NCBI GenBank assembly: GCA_046590205.1
Contig: JBKJTT010000022.1
Coordinates: 26,483-90,482 of the forward strand
From: DATDEW01 sp046590205
GTDB lineage: Bacteria; Bacteroidota; Ignavibacteria; Palsa-1295
Reading direction: 5' to 3'
Length of the DNA stretch: 64,000 bases
The notes beneath the pieces were generated by a model. The model made no database searches and was not told the origin of the DNA. It was given only the letters and a program-made list of their open reading frames with translations. Shown here in pieces: positions 1-8,091 of this stretch (the first letter of the stretch is position 1; every line of letters starts with the position of its first letter). A program made the translations under genes and the position numbers.

Positions 1-106
1 GTAAGTGCTCCGTTCGGAATGCAAGACCTAATCGCAACGCAATACAAATAAGTAGTATTACCCCAATGGCGATTTTTTCTTTCCTTGAGATCAACTCGCC
101 CATCAT
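1..106 (-). CDS. N-terminal fragment of a membrane protein (cut by window edge)
   Basis: Only the first 35 or so codons are inside the window. The ATG at 106 overlaps the sigma-factor stop codon in an ATGA arrangement, so the two genes are translationally coupled. The visible peptide has a short charged start (MMGELISRKEK) followed by a hydrophobic helix, AIGVILLICIALRLGLAF. A first transmembrane helix containing 'ALRL' is common in GT-C type membrane glycosyltransferases (PMT/ArnT-like), but so little is visible that this is only a guess. A membrane anti-sigma factor is another possibility, because ECF sigma genes often overlap their anti-sigma gene. Confidence 0.6.
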   Translation of the reverse strand, partial: MMGELISRKEKIAIGVILLICIALRLGLAFRTEHL

Positions 107-816
107 ATCTTGCCTTCAAGAAGTTTGGCAAGTGCTGCGCGAGCACGGTGGAGATGAACCTTTACGGTACCCATAGGGAGTTTAAGAACATTGGCAATGT
201 CTTCGTACTCAAGATCATCATTATGGCGAAGTTTGATGATGCGTCTATAATTTTCAGGAAGCTGCTCTATCGCTTCTTCAATAAGAGAGGTGCGCTCATC
301 AGCAAGCATCACCTGTTCGGGTACCCACGAAGTATCAACGATCTCAAATTCTTTCGAGTCGTCTTCGCTCTTGTGGTCATGGTTCGATGATACAGCACTG
401 ATGGAAAACATCGCAAGTTTCTTGCGGCGAAGGTGATCTATCGCATGGTTTTGTGCAATACGATAGAGCCACGTAGAGAACGCATACTCTTCGGAGTAGC
501 TATCAAGATGCAAAAATGCTTTCGTGAGTGCTTCCTGCACCAAATCCTCGACCTCATCAGTCGTGCTGGACCTGACTATGGGGCGTATCAAACGTTCGAT
601 GCCACGCTTATGACGTTTGACAAGTTCGCTATAGGCACGCTGGTCGCCGCCCCGTGCTTTTCGCACGAGCGCTTTGTCTTCCTTCTGCCTTTCGGTATTT
701 TCCTTTACGGGTTTAACCTTCTCTTCTTCTGGAGGGTGTGTGGAAACTACACCGACAGCTTCCACTGGTGTAGAACTCGAAACTTTCTTCCTGGTATTTG
801 AAACGGCTTTTGCCAA
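103..816 (-). CDS. RNA polymerase ECF-type sigma-70 factor
   Basis: Directs core RNA polymerase to a specific promoter set. Of 237 residues, the first 45 or so form a charged, low-complexity extension. Region 2 covers about residues 55-130 (DLVQEALTKAFLHLDSYS, then FSTWLYRIAQNHAIDHLRR, the region 2.3/2.4 helix). Region 4 covers about 178-232 (EQLPENYRRIIKLRH, then the helix-turn-helix YEDIANVLKLPMGTVKVHLH). Regions 1.1 and 3 are absent, as expected for an ECF factor. The start used is a TTG at 816; no in-frame ATG lies nearby, so the true start could be a downstream GTG inside the extension. It overlaps the following membrane-protein gene by four bases. Confidence 0.93.
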   Translation of the reverse strand: MAKAVSNTRKKVSSSTPVEAVGVVSTHPPEEEKVKPVKENTERQKEDKALVRKARGGDQRAYSELVKRHKRGIERLIRPIVRSSTTDEVEDLVQEALTKAFLHLDSYSEEYAFSTWLYRIAQNHAIDHLRRKKLAMFSISAVSSNHDHKSEDDSKEFEIVDTSWVPEQVMLADERTSLIEEAIEQLPENYRRIIKLRHNDDLEYEDIANVLKLPMGTVKVHLHRARAALAKLLEGKI

Positions 817-870
817 TGAAATTCTTTAATAACGAACGATAGATAACAAATTTACGGGAGGAATCTCTCT

Positions 871-901
871 ACAAAAAAGCCCCTTTTTTAGAGGGGCTTT
901 G
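871..901 (-). terminator. Rho-independent terminator of the aldolase gene
   Basis: On the minus strand, AAAGCCCCTC, a loop of A residues and GGGGCTTTTTT form a GC-rich hairpin followed by a T-run, starting 15 bases after the aldolase stop codon. Confidence 0.85.
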
Positions 902-915
902 AAGCACTAAATACG

Positions 916-1938
916 TTATACAACTTCGATATTGTCTGCGCCGCCATAAACATTTGTCCAAGGTGTTGCGTACTTGAAAATAACCTCGTTGAGTGTTGTA
1001 ATGTTTTCAACACCACGCCCATTAAGCCATGCCTCAAGCGCATCAGCACCCTGCGCACCGAAGATCGCAACGCCGTCCTGCCATGTAGCGCGACCGCAGA
1101 GCACACCTGAAAAGCGAGAACCGCTTTCGCCTGCAAGCTGAATGGTCTCACGGAAGACATCATCAGTAACACCTGCAGAAAGATAAATGAACGGCTTCGT
1201 TGCCGCATCAGATGCTTCTTTGAATAGCTTCATCGCTTCTTCTTTCGTATATGCCGCTTCACCACCTCCAAATGAGGTAGTACCAGAAACGAACTTCATA
1301 TTAACCGGCACTTCAACTTTCAGCACGTCAACTCCGTAACGCTCTTTTGAGAACTCGCTCATGTAAGCCGAAACATACTTTGGTTTGAGCTTTGCGAATT
1401 CCAACCCTTTCTCATCGTAATTATCATCATATGCAAGCGGTTCGAGGAAGAATGGCACGTCAAGTGCTTTGCACTCAGCGCCAATACGTTCGATAAACGC
1501 ATGTTTGCGTTCGGTGATAGACTTTTCGTCGAAAGGATTGTAATAAAGAAGAATCTTTATTGCATTTGCACCTGCCTCAACAAGGCGACGGACACTCCAC
1601 TGGTCAAGCAGATCAGGCAGACGTCCTTTTAGCGTGGCATCATAACCGGTCTTTTCATACGCAAGGAGGATTCCTGTAGCCGGTGCGCGGTGAGAAAGGG
1701 TTGGTAAACCGTATTCGGGATCCATAAGGATTGCCGACGAATGTGGCGTCAATACTTTCGTAACAATGATCTTAAAGTTCGTGAGATCATCATTTGTTGC
1801 GTCCTTACCAATTGCTTTACCGATAGACTTTTTCAGCGAACCGCGCTGATCCATCGCGGCAGCATTGATGATACCATTCTTGCCAGCACATGCGTTGATA
1901 CCGTTAAATTTTCCTTTTGATATTTTTACTTTCGACAT
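916..1938 (-). CDS. LacD-type class I sugar-bisphosphate aldolase
   Basis: Likely cleaves a ketohexose 1,6-bisphosphate (tagatose or fructose type) to dihydroxyacetone phosphate plus glyceraldehyde 3-phosphate. With the ATG at 1938 (MSKVKISKGK) the protein is 340 residues, close to the LacD family length of about 325. Visible family segments are AAMDQRGSLKK near the N-terminus, ILMDPEYGLP, KILLYYNPFD, FFLEPLAYD and DVLKVEVPVNMKF; the lysine in DVLKVEVPV is the expected Schiff-base residue. A reading frame continues upstream, but it would run into the rpe stop. It follows rpe by 35 bases and ends at a strong terminator, so rpe and the aldolase probably form one carbon-metabolism transcript. 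Substrate specificity cannot be set from sequence alone. Confidence 0.85.
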   Translation of the reverse strand: MSKVKISKGKFNGINACAGKNGIINAAAMDQRGSLKKSIGKAIGKDATNDDLTNFKIIVTKVLTPHSSAILMDPEYGLPTLSHRAPATGILLAYEKTGYDATLKGRLPDLLDQWSVRRLVEAGANAIKILLYYNPFDEKSITERKHAFIERIGAECKALDVPFFLEPLAYDDNYDEKGLEFAKLKPKYVSAYMSEFSKERYGVDVLKVEVPVNMKFVSGTTSFGGGEAAYTKEEAMKLFKEASDAATKPFIYLSAGVTDDVFRETIQLAGESGSRFSGVLCGRATWQDGVAIFGAQGADALEAWLNGRGVENITTLNEVIFKYATPWTNVYGGADNIEVV

Positions 1939-1973
1939 ATTTTTAGTATTTACTAGTGAGTTAATCTCTATAT

Positions 1974-2663
1974 TTATACTATAACGTTTTGTGTATTCGC
2001 ACATGCTTCTTTCATCTTCCCTATCATGGCAGCTGGGTCTTTATCGCCGAAGATGCCACTACCGCTTACGATGGCATCAACTCCTGAAGAATATACTTCT
2101 GCAATGTTTGAGAGTTTCACGCCACCGTCTACTTCGATGATGCAATCAAGCCCTTGCGTATCTATCCACTGACGTAGTGTCGTTGCGCGACGGAAAAGTG
2201 ACGGGATGAATTCCTGTCCGCCAAATCCCGGATTCACGCTCATAAGCAGAACCATGTCAACATCAGGAAGAATATCACGAATCGTGTGAAGCGAAGTTGC
2301 AGGATTCAATGTCACACCTGCTTTAACACCAAGCGACTTAATAAGCTGGATCGTCCGATGAAGATGTGTACATGCCTCAACATGAACCGTGATAATATCA
2401 GCCCCTGCTTTTGCAAAATCAGCAACGTACTTATCAGGGTCGGTTATCATCAGATGACAATCGAGCTTCAAAGTAGTTATCTTGCGGAGTGCAGCGACAA
2501 CGAGTGGTCCTATCGTGATGTTCGGGACAAAGTGCCCATCCATGACATCGACGTGGAGCCAATCTGCCCCGCCGCGTTCCATGACGCGGACTTCTTCTTC
2601 AAGACAAGCGAAATTCGCTGAGAGCAGCGAGGGTGCGATAATTACAGGGCGGCGTGTTGTCAT
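1974..2663 (-). CDS. rpe: Ribulose-phosphate 3-epimerase
   Basis: Interconverts D-ribulose 5-phosphate and D-xylulose 5-phosphate in the cytosolic pentose phosphate pathway. The 229-residue protein starts at the ATG at 2663 (MTTRRPVIIAPSLLSANF), a typical family start; the longer frame has no family support. Metal and substrate signatures of the TIM barrel are visible: LHVDVMDGHFVPNITIGP, LDCHLMITDP, VHVEAC, MSVNPGFGGQEFIP and IEVDGGV. The length matches the usual 220-230. It lies directly upstream of the aldolase on the same strand. Confidence 0.97.
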   Translation of the reverse strand: MTTRRPVIIAPSLLSANFACLEEEVRVMERGGADWLHVDVMDGHFVPNITIGPLVVAALRKITTLKLDCHLMITDPDKYVADFAKAGADIITVHVEACTHLHRTIQLIKSLGVKAGVTLNPATSLHTIRDILPDVDMVLLMSVNPGFGGQEFIPSLFRRATTLRQWIDTQGLDCIIEVDGGVKLSNIAEVYSSGVDAIVSGSGIFGDKDPAAMIGKMKEACANTQNVIV

Positions 2664-2703
2664 TTGGTAAATGAAACACCATACAATGTGTATTCTTTCC
2701 CAA

Positions 2704-2731
2704 AAAAAATGCTCCGTAAAGGAGCATTTTC
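2704..2731 (-). terminator. Terminator of the thioredoxin-like gene
   Basis: AAAATGCTCC and GGAGCATTTT form a 10-bp stem around a five-base loop. The minus strand continues into a long T-run, which fits termination of the gene ending at 2743, just before rpe. Confidence 0.85.
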
Positions 2732-2742
2732 TTACGTAAGGT

Positions 2743-3180
2743 TTAGTTAGTCGCTTTCCGTTTGAGCGAGGTTTCACTATTTGTGGCAGCGATCTTCATT
2801 GACTGAAGAAATTTATCCGCTTCCTGATAACCAACTACTCTATGGACTTCCTCGCCATTCTCATTATAGAATACGATCGTAGGAAAACCTTGTACCTTTG
2901 ACTTCTTTGCTAAAGCAATACCTTCACCTTTTTCTGCATTTATCTTGAGTGAGACAAAGTCAGAATTTGCAAGCTTTCCTACATTAGCATCGGTATAGGT
3001 TTTTTTGTCAAGGACTTTACACCACCCACACCAATCTGTATAATAATCAACCATAACGACCTTTTTCGCCTTTTTTGCTTGTTCGATAGCAGCATCAAAA
3101 GAAAGATTACTAAAGGTTATTTCCGCTCTCAGATCAGAGACTGCAAGCATAAAAACCGAAAACAAAATAAGCTTTTTCAT
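2743..3180 (-). CDS. Exported thioredoxin-family protein (CGWC active site)
   Basis: A small envelope thiol-disulfide reductase, probably DsbD-gamma-like. The 145 residues begin with a signal peptide (MKKLILFSVFMLAVSDLRA). The mature domain carries DYYTDWCGWCKVLDK with the CGWC redox motif near residues 51-54, and the cis-proline segment VQGFPTIVFYNENG. The aromatic-rich 'YTDWCGWCK' is typical of thioredoxin_7/DsbD C-terminal-like domains that use an incoming electron donor. It stands alone between two terminators and is divergent from the lipoprotein gene at 3340. Confidence 0.88.
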   Translation of the reverse strand: MKKLILFSVFMLAVSDLRAEITFSNLSFDAAIEQAKKAKKVVMVDYYTDWCGWCKVLDKKTYTDANVGKLANSDFVSLKINAEKGEGIALAKKSKVQGFPTIVFYNENGEEVHRVVGYQEADKFLQSMKIAATNSETSLKRKATN

Positions 3181-3339
3181 GTGTATAATGTGTTTGTCAG
3201 TACTATTTAACGTTCAAAACGAAGAACGGTTTCGTTTCTGCTATGTTACCGGAATGTCAATTACATAGAGGAAATGATAGACATCTCAATTTTTTTTATT
3301 AATTTTGTATCATTCTATTCACTTTATTACAACGTAACC

Positions 3340-4362
3340 ATGAAAAATCTATGGTATTTCTTGGTATTTATGGCATTTGCATTCCTCGCCGGTTGCGGCG
3401 CTAAGGAAGAAGACATGACACCTGTTCAGCCGGGTGAGACAGAAGTCTTTAAGGATCAGGTCTATAAATTCAGCTATAAAGCACCAAAGAACTGGGTAGC
3501 TGAATCTACTCCAGGTCAGCGCACATCCTATTTTTCAAGCCAAGCGTCAGAAGTCCGCTTCCAAAAATTCACCGAAGGTGACTATGGCGCTAAGATCGAG
3601 ATGGGTGCAAAAGATGGCGGCGGTTCGAAGGAGCAAGCACTTGATGAGTTTAAAAACTCATTTGAAGGTGTAAATTTCACCTCTGCCGAACCAACGACTC
3701 TCGGCGGAGTACCTGCTCTGAAAATCAGCTTTAATCAAGGCGATGACCCGGATGCTTACATGGGCTATCGCATCTACGGGCAGAAGGACTCTGTCGTCAC
3801 CTACTTTGAAGCTGCTACCTTTGGTAAGAAGCGTATGGAAAAATACAAAGCCGTATTTGAGCTTGCAGAAAAATCTGCAACGCTTGGATATGTCCTTGAC
3901 CTCAAGAGCGGCAAACTCGATAGTAGCACAATTGCAACACTCAAAGAGGAGGCAAAACCATCAGACCGCGCATCTAACTACAACGGGAATGGTTATTCTA
4001 TCGAATATCCCGACAACTTCAATGTCCGCGCAAGCGGCAAGGGAGTTACTTTTGAAGGCGATTGGAGAGGTGCGACGATAGGTGTAGATATCACTGCTAC
4101 AGGACAAGGTACTGACCTTGCAAAGTTTGCAGAAGAGAATTCCAAAAAGGCATACGGCGGCGCAGCTGTTAGTAATGCTACTATCGGCGGACAACCCGCC
4201 AAGGTTATCAATTACTCGATGGTATCTGGTGTTGGTTCAAGAGCATACTTCTTGATGAAGGGTTCAAATGCATATCGCATCACGATCAACTGGCCGAAAG
4301 AACTTGAAGGTTCATTCAAGCCGGCTTTCGAGAAAGCAGTAAATAGCTTCAAGTTTAGATAA
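3340..4362 (+). CDS. Lipoprotein with two PsbP-like repeats
   Basis: A secreted lipoprotein of 340 residues; function unknown. The ATG at 3340 gives a clear lipoprotein signal (MKNLWYFLVF, lipobox LAGC); an upstream in-frame ATG at 3274 would bury it and is rejected. Two similar halves can be seen, each starting with an aromatic-rich strand: YKFSYKAPKNWV near residue 40 and YSIEYPDNFNV near residue 220. Both resemble the PsbP/MOG1-like fold found in many small Bacteroidetes lipoproteins. A TAATTTTG sequence about 35 bases upstream could be a -7 element, but no good -33 match is seen. A terminator follows within 20 bases. Confidence 0.8.
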   Translation: MKNLWYFLVFMAFAFLAGCGAKEEDMTPVQPGETEVFKDQVYKFSYKAPKNWVAESTPGQRTSYFSSQASEVRFQKFTEGDYGAKIEMGAKDGGGSKEQALDEFKNSFEGVNFTSAEPTTLGGVPALKISFNQGDDPDAYMGYRIYGQKDSVVTYFEAATFGKKRMEKYKAVFELAEKSATLGYVLDLKSGKLDSSTIATLKEEAKPSDRASNYNGNGYSIEYPDNFNVRASGKGVTFEGDWRGATIGVDITATGQGTDLAKFAEENSKKAYGGAAVSNATIGGQPAKVINYSMVSGVGSRAYFLMKGSNAYRITINWPKELEGSFKPAFEKAVNSFKFR

Positions 4363-4382
4363 TTCTTTCTATTTTGATGTTA

Positions 4383-4420
4383 ATCCCCTGCTTCTTTTCG
4401 GAGGCAGGGGGATTTTTTAT
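4383..4420 (+). terminator. Terminator between lipoprotein gene and dapD
   Basis: CCCCTGC and the later GCAGGGG pair around a loop with TTCTTTTCGG, followed by ATTTTTTATT. It ends only about 10 bases before the dapD start codon, so dapD translation starts almost on top of the terminator. Confidence 0.8.
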
Positions 4421-4430
4421 TACGCAAGAT

Positions 4431-5291
4431 ATGCAAATACTTCACCAACTCATACAGCAATTTTCTGAAATGTCCGCCGATGAACTCGGCAAGAATCGCG
4501 ATGAAGCAACAGGTAGCTTCACGAAGTTTCGCGCAGAGCTAAACTCCGGTACCATACGTGCCGCCGAGCCAGACTCATCTTCATCAACAGGCTGGAAAGT
4601 AAATACATGGGTGAAAAAAGGCATCTTGCTCGGCTTCCGTCTTGGCGTGCTTGAGGAGATGAAGTCCGCCGAACCTTGGTCGTTCTTCGATAAGGGTACA
4701 ATACCCGTTCGCAAGTTTAGCATCGCTGATAATGTACGAGTTGTACCAGGTGGAAGCTCAGTGCGTGATGGTGCATTCATTGCTGCGGGAGTTATCGTCA
4801 TGCCACCTGCATATATCAACATTGGTGCATTCGTTGGAACAGGCACTCTTGTTGACTCCCATGCCCTCGTCGGTTCATGCGCACAAATTGGCGAGCGTGT
4901 TCATCTCTCTGCTGCCGCACAGATTGGCGGTGTTCTTGAGCCAGCTGGTGCTATGCCCGTCATCATCGAAGATGATGTTCTTATCGGAGGAAACTGCGGA
5001 GTGTACGAAGGTTGTATCGTCAAAAAAAGAGCGGTACTTGGTTCAGGAGTTATCTTGACCGGCTCTACCCCTATCTATGACATAGTGAATTCAACGATCA
5101 TTAAACGAGCTTCAGAATCAGAACCTCTTATCGTACCCGAAGGTGCTGTCATAGTCGCAGGCACTCGCTCAATAGCAGAAAAATCATCGTTTGCACAAGA
5201 GCAAGGACTTTCGCTTTATGCACCTATCATCATAAAATATCGAGATGAAAAGACCGACGCACGAACTGCGTTAGAATCTGCTCTTAGGTAG
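4431..5291 (+). CDS. dapD: 2,3,4,5-tetrahydropyridine-2,6-dicarboxylate N-succinyltransferase
   Basis: Succinylates tetrahydrodipicolinate in the lysine/meso-diaminopimelate pathway, supplying peptidoglycan precursor. With the ATG at 4431 (MQILHQLIQQF) it is 286 residues, close to the family length. An alpha-helical N-terminal domain (1-90) is followed by a left-handed beta-helix of hexapeptide repeats, visible as VVPGGSSVRDGAFIAAGVIV, GAFVGTGTLVDSHALVGSCA and VIIEDDVLIGGNCGVYEGC. The frame extends upstream through the preceding terminator, which makes that start unlikely. No dap neighbours are present, so the gene is a stand-alone unit closed by a perfect palindromic terminator. Confidence 0.95.
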   Translation: MQILHQLIQQFSEMSADELGKNRDEATGSFTKFRAELNSGTIRAAEPDSSSSTGWKVNTWVKKGILLGFRLGVLEEMKSAEPWSFFDKGTIPVRKFSIADNVRVVPGGSSVRDGAFIAAGVIVMPPAYINIGAFVGTGTLVDSHALVGSCAQIGERVHLSAAAQIGGVLEPAGAMPVIIEDDVLIGGNCGVYEGCIVKKRAVLGSGVILTGSTPIYDIVNSTIIKRASESEPLIVPEGAVIVAGTRSIAEKSSFAQEQGLSLYAPIIIKYRDEKTDARTALESALR

Positions 5292-5296
5292 TAAGC

Positions 5297-5327
5297 AAAA
5301 AAGTCCGCTACGTAGCGGACTTTTTTG
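5297..5327. terminator. Perfect palindromic bidirectional terminator
   Basis: AAAAAAGTCCGCTAC is followed directly by its reverse complement. With A and T tracts on both sides it can stop dapD (plus) and the converging peroxidase gene (minus), which ends at 5347. Confidence 0.9.
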
Positions 5328-5346
5328 TTTTACTATTCTCTGTGAC

Positions 5347-6528
5347 TTACTTCCACGGATTGGAAAATGCCGGATTCGTCATAAACTTTGTATCTGTAAG
5401 CGACACCAAGAAGGCGGCAATATCAGCAACATCTTGATCAGACAAATTAAGTGGCTTTATAAGGGCATCTTGATTCGTATTATGTGCACCACCTGTGCGA
5501 TAGTGTTTGATAACCTGCTCAAGGTCGGCAAAACTACCGTCATGCATGTACGGAGCGGTTACCCCTACATTGCGGAGTGTTGGGGTCTTGAAGACACCAT
5601 CATCGCTGGATTTCTTTGTAAATGCACCAAGGCCTTTATCTTTCTCATAGTACTTATAGAGACCATTACTGTGCATCTTATTATCCGTAAAGAGCGTAGT
5701 GCTGTGGCAACTTGCACAGTTCGTCTTTGTTTTATCTAAGAAAAGAGCGAGTCCGCGTTTTGCATAATCATTAAGAGCTGCCTTGTTTCCTCTGCCATAT
5801 TCATCAAACGGGCTTTGATTGCTTATCATCGTACGTTCAAATGCTGCGATAGCTCTTGCAATACGAGGAAGGGTGATAACAGAATCACCGTACGCATCTT
5901 TGAATAATTTGCTATACGTAGAACGTCGAACAAATGCGTCCGCTGATGAACCAGAGCCACCTCGCATACGTGTAAACAGGAGTAACGTATCATTATTTGT
6001 TGGCTTTCCGCCATAAGGGCTTTCTTCTGTTTCTTTGGGTCTATCAGAACCGTTACCCATTTCTTTTGGATGAAGGATTGGGGCGATCGCGTGATCTTCG
6101 AGTGTCTTAAATCTGCCATCCCATATCAAGTGAGAACTATAGGCGACATTGACAAGCGCCATTGCATTACGATTTCCTGACTGCCCGAAGACCCCCTTGC
6201 TCGTTGCATGTCCTTGATCGGCAAAACCCTGACTTGGTGCATGACATGATGCACAAGACGTAGAATTATCCAAACTTAGTGCCTTATCATAAAATATATA
6301 TCTTCCGAGCAATATCTTTGCTTGGTTCGGAGGGTTATCGTTGAAGTTATTTATGACAGGTAGTCCGACTGTAAACGGTATGACTGGATCGTCTGGTTTG
6401 TCAGTGGGGTTTTCAATGCCGGATGTTGCATCAGTAGGGGCAGAAGAATCAGCTTGTTTACAAGCGGTAGTAAAAAGTAGTGTACCGCACAACAACATCA
6501 TGCAGTAACGGGAGATAAGAGTCTGCAT
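5347..6528 (-). CDS. Dihaem cytochrome c peroxidase/MauG-family lipoprotein
   Basis: A periplasmic dihaem enzyme, probably reducing hydrogen peroxide with cytochrome electrons. Of 393 residues, the first 23 form a lipoprotein signal ending at Cys23 (LLFTTAC). Two c-type haem motifs follow: SCASCHAPSQG near residues 91-100 and NCASCHSTTLFTD near 272. FADQGHATSKGVFGQSGNRN, KTPTLRNVGVTAPYMHDGS and LVSLTD are characteristic of the CcpA/MauG family. The start at 6528 has a good ribosome-binding site (AAAGGAGTAGCTA). MauG-type oxidases share these motifs, so the substrate is not certain. Confidence 0.92.
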   Translation of the reverse strand: MQTLISRYCMMLLCGTLLFTTACKQADSSAPTDATSGIENPTDKPDDPVIPFTVGLPVINNFNDNPPNQAKILLGRYIFYDKALSLDNSTSCASCHAPSQGFADQGHATSKGVFGQSGNRNAMALVNVAYSSHLIWDGRFKTLEDHAIAPILHPKEMGNGSDRPKETEESPYGGKPTNNDTLLLFTRMRGGSGSSADAFVRRSTYSKLFKDAYGDSVITLPRIARAIAAFERTMISNQSPFDEYGRGNKAALNDYAKRGLALFLDKTKTNCASCHSTTLFTDNKMHSNGLYKYYEKDKGLGAFTKKSSDDGVFKTPTLRNVGVTAPYMHDGSFADLEQVIKHYRTGGAHNTNQDALIKPLNLSDQDVADIAAFLVSLTDTKFMTNPAFSNPWK

Positions 6529-6641
6529 TAGCTACTCCTTTATAAGGTTAAGTGAAAAAGCGTGAACAGTATATCCTAAAAACACTCTCGACCCCCAAAG
6601 GTTACATCGCAAGATGCAGATTTTTGAAGATTTATTTTTAC

Positions 6642-7058
6642 CTATATCAAAAATCGCGCAATAACGAGGTTTCCGTCATTATTTTTTTCAAAGAGTACCT
6701 CTTCGGCAAGGGATCGAAGCAGAAACACACCCCTACCGCTCGGGACAAGAAGATGTTCTCCGTGAGTTGGGTCTGGTAAAGAATCAGGGTCAAACCCCTC
6801 TCCTTCGTCACCAATAGTAACTGTTACCCCATCTTCTTTGGCTAAGAATGATATACTAACATGCTTATTTGGGTCAAGTTTATTCCCATGACGGATAGCA
6901 TTGGTAACCGCCTCACTGATAGCAAGAAGTATCTCGAAACGCTTGTTTTCTGTGAGAGGGATACGAGCGAGTTGATGCCGCGACCACTCATAGACATGCT
7001 CAAGCATCTCAAGAGAGGCAGAAATACGAAGTTCGGCTTCAAACGAATGTTCAGTCAT
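6642..7058 (-). CDS. RsbW-like anti-sigma serine/threonine kinase (HATPase)
   Basis: A GHKL ATPase of the SpoIIAB/RsbW family, which phosphorylate anti-sigma antagonists or bind sigma factors. The ATG at 7058 (MTEHSFEAELRIS) overlaps the upstream stop by eight bases, giving 138 residues. The N-box reads ILLAISEAVTNAIRHGN (residues 43-59), the G1 box is GDEGEGFDPDSLPDP, and the G2 region is PSGRGVFLLRSL. Only the unknown gene at 7051-7428 is close, with tight translational coupling. An ECF sigma gene lies 6 kb away, but no STAS antagonist or PP2C phosphatase is in the window. Confidence 0.88.
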   Translation of the reverse strand: MTEHSFEAELRISASLEMLEHVYEWSRHQLARIPLTENKRFEILLAISEAVTNAIRHGNKLDPNKHVSISFLAKEDGVTVTIGDEGEGFDPDSLPDPTHGEHLLVPSGRGVFLLRSLAEEVLFEKNNDGNLVIARFLI

Positions 7059-7428
7059 TGTCTTGATGTATGTGCCAATCTTTATAGAGTGTAAGGTCAT
7101 CTATTAACCCGACAAGCCTAGAATTTGCTTCTTTAGTATTAGAAAGGAATTCACTTGTCGATATCTCATGGTCGTTCTCGATGAGTTCTAATTGCAGCCG
7201 TATCTTCTCCAGCGACTCCAAAAAACTTTGTTGCATACGTTCATATCCTTGAGTATTCGGTCCCTCACGTTTTAGAACAGTGAATATCTTCTTAGCAAAC
7301 GAAGCATGGAATGTGAGTTCATATAGCACCGGGGATTCCGGTTGAAGCGCAGATAGGATACTCTGCATCAACTCCGGCTCGTTGAGTTTTTCGGTTGATA
7401 TTGAAAAGAAGAATGGATGTTCGCTCAT
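7051..7428 (-). CDS. Unknown 125-residue partner of the RsbW-like kinase
   Basis: Family not recognised. The protein is predicted soluble and largely helical, with heptad-like stretches in the second half (QQSFLESLEKIRLQLELI; LVGLIDDLTLYKDW) that suggest a helical bundle. It has no signal peptide or membrane segment. Its stop overlaps the start of the RsbW-like gene, so the two are co-translated and probably work together, perhaps as a regulator-target pair. It is preceded by the hairpin-rich stretch at 7456-7635, which probably holds the promoter. Confidence 0.7.
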   Translation of the reverse strand: MSEHPFFFSISTEKLNEPELMQSILSALQPESPVLYELTFHASFAKKIFTVLKREGPNTQGYERMQQSFLESLEKIRLQLELIENDHEISTSEFLSNTKEANSRLVGLIDDLTLYKDWHIHQDND

Positions 7429-7455
7429 GATTTAATCATTGGGTAATACCTTGCT

Positions 7456-7635
7456 AATACCTTTAGGGTATTTTTGCTATGGTTACGAACGACACAACAC
7501 TCTCACCATCTTCGGCGGCTCACATGCCGAAGTACTCGCCCCAAAGCGAGTAAGCTTACAGGAGGACAACACGAGGGTCAGGTACGGGCGCAAACATTGG
7601 AGGTTGCGTCTCTTCCTGACCCTTGTTATTCTCCT
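7456..7635. ncRNA. Unassigned structured intergenic element (four consecutive hairpins)
   Basis: The 207-base gap between two minus-strand genes contains four stem-loops. A: AATACC/GGTATT at 7456-7472, followed on the plus strand by TTTTT. B: CTTCGGC/GCCGAAG at 7510-7532. C: TACTCGC/GCGAGTA at 7533-7552, directly abutting B. D: a long imperfect hairpin at 7561-7634 with GGAG/CTCC at the base, a perfect GGGTCAGG/CCTGACCC segment, and CGCAA/TTGCG near the tip. The density of perfect stems argues for a functional RNA on either strand or a mobile palindromic element. It does not show the conserved SRP loop, tmRNA ends or RNase P motifs. 6S RNA is possible, but the structure is not the usual single rod. 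Confidence 0.4.
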
Positions 7636-8091
7636 TTAGGAAGCACTAATTACTCCAAGAAGCTCATTGCCGTATTTCTCAAGATGCTCGGGCGACATAT
7701 CACTTGCAAGTGCCTTGAGTGCGTCAATGTCTGCGGGCTTTGCCTTTACAATATCTTCAAGCTGTTTATTATTGAACAGTATATACGGCTTTACTTTTTC
7801 TTCACGTGCTTGCTGATTACGCCATTTACGGATATTCTCATAAAGCCCCATCTGTTCAGGAGCGAGATCAGGAATATGCTCCATCTTTGGTTCTTTCTTT
7901 TCACGCACCGGTGCTGCCGGGCGTGTCTGAAGTGAACGGGGACGGTCTTCGTCATACCCAATGATCAGATTCCAACCATCTGCAGAATGGGAAGCAGTCC
8001 ATTGATTAATACGCTTATTCTGCATGAATGAGTTAACTGCCTGTTCGCTTGCATCGTCAGTGATGCGAAATGTTTTCACGTGAAGTGCCAT
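7636..8091 (-). CDS. HRDC-domain protein
   Basis: A 151-residue protein starting at ATG 8091 (MALHVKTFRITDD). Residues 1-50 look like a compact alpha/beta unit (DDASEQAVNSFMQNKR, then WNLIIGYDEDR). A basic linker follows (about 50-75), and residues 80-147 match the HRDC helical bundle (helicase and RNase D C-terminal), with YENIRKWRNQQAREEKVKPY, ILFNNKQLEDIV and MSPEHLEKYGNELLGVI. HRDC domains bind nucleic acid. Here the domain is not attached to a RecQ helicase or RNase D but to a small N-terminal module, an arrangement seen in several Bacteroidetes-type proteins. The stop codon lies at the base of hairpin D in the adjoining gap. Confidence 0.85.
   Translation of the reverse strand: MALHVKTFRITDDASEQAVNSFMQNKRINQWTASHSADGWNLIIGYDEDRPRSLQTRPAAPVREKKEPKMEHIPDLAPEQMGLYENIRKWRNQQAREEKVKPYILFNNKQLEDIVKAKPADIDALKALASDMSPEHLEKYGNELLGVISAS

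Noticed and set aside
7456..7635. Assignment as SRP RNA, tmRNA or 6S RNA
   Set aside because: The GGAA/AGCAGCC loop of SRP and the tRNA-like ends of tmRNA are absent, and the shape is several hairpins rather than one 6S rod; 6S is left open as a weak option only.
7439..7935. Plus-strand open frames across 7.4-7.9 kb
   Set aside because: They run through the hairpin cluster and in antisense to the HRDC gene and show no protein-like pattern.
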